A stretch of 64,000 nt of DNA, taken from positions 30,510,001 through 30,574,000 of the forward strand of contig NC_056767.1 of assembly GCF_018687715.1 (NCBI RefSeq), read 5' to 3'. Position numbers and translations under genes: made by a program. A model generated the notes under the pieces. That model did no database searches. It worked only from the letters and a program-made list of their open reading frames with translations, and was not told the origin of the DNA. Positions 58,479 through 64,000 of the stretch are shown here, piece by piece (the first letter of the stretch is position 1; every line of letters begins with the position of its first letter). This DNA is from Carya illinoinensis. Its lineage: Eukaryota; Streptophyta; Magnoliopsida; Fagales; Juglandaceae.

Positions 58479-59010
58479 AATGAGTTTTTATAAATAATAT
58501 GGTAAAAAATACAAATTTGGAGTAATGACAAAACGGATTGAGAATGGAGAAGATGAGGTTATTACATATGTCACCCTTACTTGTGCCCATGGTGGAAAGG
58601 CCCGGATTAGGAGGTTGAATGTTGCCAACCCACGTTCAATAGGAAAGACAGAATGTAAGGCAAAAATTAATGCCTTAACGCAATATGGAAAGCTTCGGTT
58701 GATTATAGTACATAATATCCATAACCATGATCTCAGTCCAAAGAAATCCCTCTTCTTCCGATATAATAGAGAAGTCAATGATGCCATAAAAAGGATCAAA
58801 GATACGAATGATTTGGCTAGCATCCAAACGAATAAGAGTTACAGATCTCTTACTGTTGGCGCGAGTGGATTCGAGAATCTTCCATTTTTTGAAAATGATT
58901 GTTATAATTATATTGATAAGACAAAACATCTACGACTTGGCACATGTGGTACTGGAGCGCTTCGATAGTACTTTTTACGAATGAGAGCTTCTATGTACAA
59001 CCGGCGGTGT
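58479..59010 (+). pseudogene. FAR1/FHY3-type DNA-binding domain fragment
   Basis: Reads FYKxYGKKYKFGVMTKRIENG (x = stop), CAHGGKARIRR, KTECKAKINA, HNHDLSPKKSLFFRYNREV and HLRLGTCGTGALR, then a stop and YFLRM. This is the FAR1-type zinc-binding domain (C..C..HxH pattern) and the start of the transposase-like region of FAR1-related sequence proteins, themselves domesticated Mutator transposases. Stops at two sites and a break after YFLRM make it non-functional. Confidence 0.8.
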
Positions 59011-59299
59011 GAAACTGTCGGGTAATCGGCGATTAAAAAAAAAAAGAAAAAGGAAAAGTAAGCGGGCTCAAACACTTGAATTGAGAAGAAAAATAAGATA
59101 TTGGTGTTCAACTTAACTAAAACAAAATCTTTTTTATTGTTTTTACATCAAATACAATTAGAATTTTGAATCAATATATGCGAAGCATAGGACAGTCATG
59201 CATGATGGTTTTGGACATGATATCGGCAATAATCTGTGCAGTTTCCATTATTTTCTTAAAAAGTTGTCCATAATCTATAAAAATCTCTGTCTCTTTGGA

Positions 59300-59640
59300 G
59301 ATTAAAAAATGAGTCTGAGCAGACCTCACAAGGCTAGCAATGACGTCTCCACCAATTGGGTTCTTGGCCTCTATATTGCCAGCTTCATATTGGGTGTTCT
59401 TGTTGTCAACAGGTGTAGGTGCTTCTTATTCTCTAATGGGATCTCCTGCTTTCTCTTATTAGTAACACAACTGCTTCCTTATAAAGCTAAAGCTTTTTAA
59501 GAGATTGAAAAATGGGTCTAAGCAAACCTCACAAGGCTGGCAATGGTGTCTCCACCACATGGGTTTTTGGCCTCTGTATCGCCAGCTTCATCTTGGGTGT
59601 TCTTGTTGTCAATAGGTGCTTTCTTTCTCTCTCTCTCTCA
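59300..59640 (+). pseudogene. Tandem copies of a signal-anchor exon, likely beta-1,3-galactosyltransferase exon 1
   Basis: MSLSRPHKASNDVSTNWVLG (start 59309) and MGLSKPHKAGNGVSTTWVFG (start 59512) each continue into a hydrophobic segment ending LGVLVVNR. A GT donor follows directly (AACAG before GTGTAG; AATAG before GTGCTT). The spacing is 203 bp. A short basic N-terminus plus one membrane span ending VVNR is typical of type II Golgi galactosyltransferases of the plant B3GALT/HPGT group. No catalytic domain follows. It lies inside the FAR1 pseudogene. Confidence 0.5.
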
Positions 59641-59761
59641 ACTAAGATGGTTCTCCTCGCCACAGATCTTGAGAAAGCAGAAAGAAGAGGGAAAGGGGAT
59701 TTCGGGAGAATGAACAAAATATACTTGGAGAAGGGAGAAAGGGGATTTTGGGAGAAGGCTT

Positions 59762-59972
59762 TTTGATGCCACGTGGGCACCATTTGTTGATATAAACTAC
59801 TATGAGTAGTCAATTTTGTTCGGAGTAGGCTTGATTTCTAGTGAGGATACCAAGACATTTGTGTGGTTATTCGAGGCCTGGTTGCAGTGCATGGATGGTA
59901 TTACTCCGAAAGCTATTATCACTGATCATGACAGAATAATGAAAAATACAATCGCTATTATTTTCCCAAAAA
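59762..59972 (+). pseudogene. FAR1-related MULE transposase-domain fragment
   Basis: Reads FDATWAPFVDINYYExSILF (x = stop), GVGLISSEDTKTFVWLFEAW, LQCMDGITPKAIITDHDRIM and KNTIAIIFPK. This is the MULE domain of FAR1-like proteins around the second catalytic aspartate (ITDHDR, usually ITDQD). It continues the 58479-59010 fragment in family order, but the stretch between them is lost or replaced. It is cut by the Copia LTR at about 59987. Confidence 0.82.
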
Positions 59973-59986
59973 TCTTGTGTTAATGA

Positions 59987-61389
59987 TGTTGTTGAACCCA
60001 AGATTTCAATTTTTGTGTAATTATATATTTACACATGGATTTTAATGATAACAAATGAATTCAAAGAATAAAGAAGTCTCAAGCTCAAGTTGTCTACACA
60101 ATGGAGTCAAGCACATCAAGGAAACAAGTATGAGCAAGAAGGGAACAAGTTTACATTAAAGTGATAGAGTAATGTTGTAAATCTCTTAAAAATTCGAAAT
60201 TAGGATTAAGGCTCAAAATTAATATTTTATCATAAAGCATTAAAATACATTTTCCACATGTGTATGAATATTTGAAAATTAAATTTGAAAATTTTGGAAG
60301 ATGATTGATTGTCATCTTTCACATGTGCATATCTTGATTAAAGGGTTGAACTTTGAAAATATTAAAGATGATTGATTGTCATCTTTCACATGTGCATGTT
60401 TTATTTGAATATTTTCAAAAATGATTGATGCTTTTTTTTGACTTATGCAAAAGGTAGATGTTTTTGTTTGAAATATTTGAAAAGTAAAGTGTGCTCCTTT
60501 TGTCATATGCAAAAAGTAAAAAGATTAGGTTTGAAAAATTTGAAAAGTAAAGTGTGCTCCTTTTGTCATATGCAAAAAGTAAAAGATTAGGTTTGAAATA
60601 TTTGAAAAGTAAAGTGTGCTTCTTTTGTCATATGCCAAAAGTAAAAGATTAGGTTTGAAGTTTTTGAAAAATGAATGATGTTGTCTTTGAAAATTGAAAA
60701 AGAAGAACCTTTTATTTGAATTTTTTGAAAAAGTGAATGATATTGTCTTTGACATGTGAATCTTTTTAAATTTGAATATGAAGTCTCGTATGCCTATAAA
60801 TAGATTATTTGAGAGTTTCACATTAAACAACATCCAGAGCATACAACATTCATTCAAATCTTTCATTCTCTCTTCTCTAAACATTGAGCCTTAATTCTTG
60901 TTCATTTTGAGAGATATAGTTTGTGCTGTATTATTCTTATTTCACTCATTGATGAGTGTTTTCTGATAACCTACCCACTATCAGCTCTTGTATCAGAAAA
61001 ATAGTGTGTATAACCCTTGTGCGTGTAGAAAGTATTCTACAAGGGGAATAGTTGAATCACCACGTGTAAGGTGATTGCAAGTATAGAGGGTGTTCTACAT
61101 GAATCCTTTGTAGCGGTGTTGTTCAAATGTGTAATAGATTTCTATCTCCACCTGAAAGAGGTTGAATAGTGAATTTGGAAATCCTCAAGGGGTAGCTTGA
61201 GGCGAGGACGTAGGCAGTGGGGCCGAACCTCGTTAACATACTGAGTTTGCTTTTCTCTTACCCTTACTCTTTATATTTATTGTTATTTCATATTTTGTTT
61301 ATATTTTATATTATATATTTGATTTATAATTGTTATTTTTTTAATACAACTCAATTCACCCCCCTCTTGTGTTAGTCATTTGGGCAACA
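59987..61389 (+). mobile_element. 5' LTR of a Copia retrotransposon
   Basis: Starts TGTTG (59987 or 59990) and ends GGGCAACA at 61389, the TG...CA form with a 5-bp inverted end. The primer-binding site follows at once. About 1.4 kb. Contains internal tandem repeats, a TATAAATA-like box (TGCCTATAAATAG near 60791) and, downstream, typical R-U5 sequence. The 3' LTR lies outside the window. Confidence 0.85.
60476..60663. repeat. Three tandem repeats of about 62 bp in the LTR
   Basis: TTTGAAAAGTAAAGTGTGCT starts at 60476, 60539 and 60601. Units share TTTTGTCATATGC and AAAAGATTAGGTTTGAA. More diverged units with GATGATTGATTGTCATC precede them (60300-60400). They lie upstream of the putative TATA box, so they are U3 repeats. 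Confidence 0.88.
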
Positions 61390-61391
61390 AT

Positions 61392-61403
61392 TGGTATCAG
61401 AAC
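61392..61403 (+). other. Primer-binding site (initiator tRNA-Met)
   Basis: TGGTATCAGAAC, one mismatch from the canonical TGGTATCAGAGC complementary to the 3' end of initiator tRNA-Met, two bases after the LTR. Confidence 0.85.
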
Positions 61404-61448
61404 TAAAACATCTATTATAAGATTAACTATCTTTTGAGTTAAGATTTT

Positions 61449-64000
61449 ATGGCTAACATTGCAGTTTCATTTGGTGAAAGTCAATCTAGCAGTCGGCCTC
61501 CACTCTTTTGTGGAGATAATTACTCATTCTGGAAAATTAGAATGAGAATATTCCTTCAGGCTCAAGGTAGAGAAATCTGGAAATGCATTGTAAATGGACC
61601 TTATATTCCAACAAAAGTGGTTGATGGAGTAAAGGTCAAAAAGGAAGAAGAAGAGTTTGATCGTGAAGACGATAGATTTTATACTTTGAATTTAACTACT
61701 ATGAATTTATTATTTAATGCTCTCAATAGAAATGAGTTTAATAGAATAATGACTTGTGCTACGGCAAAAGAAATTTGGGATAACTTGGAAGTTACTTATG
61801 AAGGAACTTCGCAAGTCAAGGAATCAAAAATTTATATTCTTACTCATGAATATGAAATGTTTAAGATGAATGATGATGAATCTATTTCTAGTATGCACAC
61901 TCATTTTACTAACATCATAAACAGCTTGACAGCTCTTGGCAAAGTTTATTCCAAGGTGGAGATAGTAAGAAAAATTATCAACTCTCTACCAAAACGCTGG
62001 GAATCAAAAGTGACAGCGATTCTTGAAGTTAGAAACCTCAAGAAACTCGAAGTAAATAAACTTATCGGGTCACTTATCACCCATGAGTACACATTGAAAA
62101 GAGAAGAAGAAGAAGGAAAGCCAAAGAAGAGCTTGACACTTAAAGCTGTTTCTCATGAAAGTGAAAGTAATGATGATGAGGAAAATAAAGACAAAGATGA
62201 AGAAGTTGCGATGATAACAAGAAGAATTCAGAGGTTCTTAAAGAAAAATAAAACTCCTCTGAGGAAATCCTTCAAAAAGTTTTCCTAGAAAGATTCAGGT
62301 AAAAATGACACTTTAATTTGTTATAAATGCAATAAGCCTGGTCATATCAAGCCAGATTGTCTTCTGCTAAAGAAAAATCAAAACTAGGGTAAGAAAGCAA
62401 TGAAAGCTACATGAGATTATGATTCAAGTAGCTCAGATAGTGAAGCAAGCAATGGAAAATCAGCAAATCTTTGTCTTATGGCTAAAGATGACATTGAGGT
62501 AACAAATCTTGATAATATTGAAAATCTTTCATATGAAGAATTGCAAAATGTTTTAGAAGAGGTATTTGGCGAATTTGAAAAATTGGATATCAAGTATACT
62601 GCTTTAAAAAAGAAAAATTCTTCTTTAACAAACGAAATTGATATTTTAAGAAAAGAAAGTATCATTTTAAAAGATGAAAATCTTGAGTTAAATAAGAAGA
62701 AAACTGATTTAGAAAATATTGTTGAAAACTTTACGAATGGAAAAAGAAATTTTGAAAAACTTCTTGGTAGTCAAATATGTGTTTTTGACAAGGCAGACTT
62801 AGGATATATGCCAAAACAAAAATACAAACCTTATAAAAATTTTTTTGATAATCCTTCTACATCAAAAACCAATATTCAAAATTTTTTTCATAAAAATAAT
62901 TTTGTCAAAAAAAGATATTATTATAATCATTCAAGTTCTTCATATATGTCACATGCTATTTGCAATTTCTATAATAGAAATGGTCATAATTATCATACTT
63001 GTCCTATTAGAAGAAATCATACAATGACTATTAGGGCCATATGGGTACCTAAAAATCTTGTTTCTTCTCATACTAATAAATAAAGGACCCAAAGAACTTG
63101 GGTACCAAGAAAAATCATTTTAATTGTTATTATAAGTATGCATGAAGTCATCCACAAGTAAAAACAAATGGTTTTTAGATAGTGGATGTTTAAGACACAT
63201 GACGGGAGACAAGACTAAGTTCTTTGATCTTAGATCTAAAGAAGAAGGACATGTGACATTTCGAGATAACTCGAAAGGGAAGATCGTGGGAATAGGTAAA
63301 ATTCGTAATGAATCTTCTCTCATAATTGAAGATGTTTTACTTGTTGAAGGTTTAAAACATAATCTTTTGAGTATAAGTCAATTATGTGATAAAGGATTTA
63401 CAGCTACTTTCAAAATGGATAAATGCATTATTTTGAATGATCATGATTGTAATATTTGTTTTATTGCTTTTAGAAGTAACAATATTTATACAATCGATTT
63501 TAAAGAAATTATTTCACAAGATGCGATTTGTTTTTCAGCTCAAAATGAAACTAGTTGGCTATGACATCGAAGATTAGGTCATGCCAACATGGAACTTATT
63601 TCCAAACTTTCAAAAAATGATCTTGTGAGAGGTTTACCAAAAACAAATTTTCTTAAAGACAAAATTTGTGACGTATGCCAATTTGGTAAACAAGCAAAAA
63701 CTTCTTTTAAAACTAAGAAATATATTTCCACTACTAGACCATTGCAATTGATACACATGGATCTTTTTGGACCAAATAGAGTTGCAAGTCTAGAAGGAAA
63801 ATATTATGTATTTGTTATTGTTAATGATTTCTCTAGATATACTTGGGTCATCTTTCTTACTCATAAAGATGAGGCACATAATGTCTTTACCAAGTTATGC
63901 AAGAGAATTCAAAATGAAAAGGGTTATACTATTTCAAGTATCCGAAGTGATAGGGGAAAAGAGTTTGTTAATAAAAATATTGAAACATTTTGTGATGAAA
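61449..64000 (+). pseudogene. Copia polyprotein (gag, protease, integrase start), decayed, runs off the window
   Basis: The gag ORF (61449-62288) has the UBN2-type region (CGDNYSFWKIRMRIFLQAQ, WDNLEVTYEG, KVEIVRKIINSLPKRWESK). An in-frame TAG at 62286 comes before the zinc knuckle CYKCNKPGHIKPDC; two more stops follow before 62478. After a coiled coil (62478-63083) and a frame change near 63120 comes the protease, WFLDSGCLRHMTGD; the usual DSGCSRHM has S changed to L. A TGA at 63562 replaces the Trp codon before HRRLGHANMELISKL (pre-integrase zinc finger; C..C in CDVCQFGK). Integrase follows with HMDLFGP and IRSDRGKEF, up to the window end. The long gag coiled coil suggests the SIRE/Maximus group. 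Reverse transcriptase and RNase H lie beyond 64000. Confidence 0.87.

Overview
This is nuclear DNA from a seed plant, almost certainly a woody eudicot. Evidence: multi-exon genes with GT-AG introns, AT-rich introns and intergenic DNA, plant-specific proteins (VQ-motif protein, HDC1/Rxt3), and a dense load of plant transposons (L1-type LINEs, Copia, hAT and Mutator MITEs, Au-like SINEs). Species was not determined. No rRNA or tRNA gene, CRISPR array or bacterial-style operon was seen.

Four ordinary genes look intact, and I assembled their exons by splice sites and frame: (1) a three-exon hotdog acyl-CoA thioesterase (2732-5154, minus); (2) a single-exon VQ-motif protein (15125-15655, plus); (3) an 11-exon HDC1-type histone-deacetylase-complex subunit with an Rxt3 domain (18942-31811, minus), which includes an 8-nt microexon; (4) an 11-exon glutamine:fructose-6-phosphate aminotransferase (42830-56131, minus), which includes a GC-AG intron. 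In Arabidopsis, as I recall, VQ31 (At5g08480) lies close to HDC1 (At5g08450), so genes 2 and 3 probably form an old syntenic block. Genes 1 and 4 are metabolic housekeeping genes.

The rest is mobile DNA at many ages. Region 0.8-2.0 kb is a hAT-like element that carries a chimera of MAP-kinase-kinase and monoacylglycerol-lipase fragments. Region 5.3-7.1 kb is an AT-rich hAT-like element. Region 9.3-12.2 kb has two copies of a TACCGG-rich element around a decayed GST-T3/NAM-like gene. The HDC1 introns (19-31 kb) hold LINE tails, SINEs and a set of tiny duplicated-target insertions. Region 33.9-39.6 kb is a full-length LINE with two intact ORFs and a perfect 17-bp target-site duplication (TSD). 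GFAT intron 4 (45.8-52.1 kb) holds nested, broken LINEs. From 58 to 64 kb there is a Mutator-type MITE, a FAR1/MULE pseudogene broken by tandem copies of what looks like a captured galactosyltransferase exon, and the 5' LTR plus gag-protease-integrase part of a decayed Copia element running off the window.

The most unusual signals are the recurring LINE insertions of only about 11-25 nt, the gene-capturing hAT-like element, the HDC1 microexon whose skipping gives an immediate stop codon, and the apparently intact LINE.
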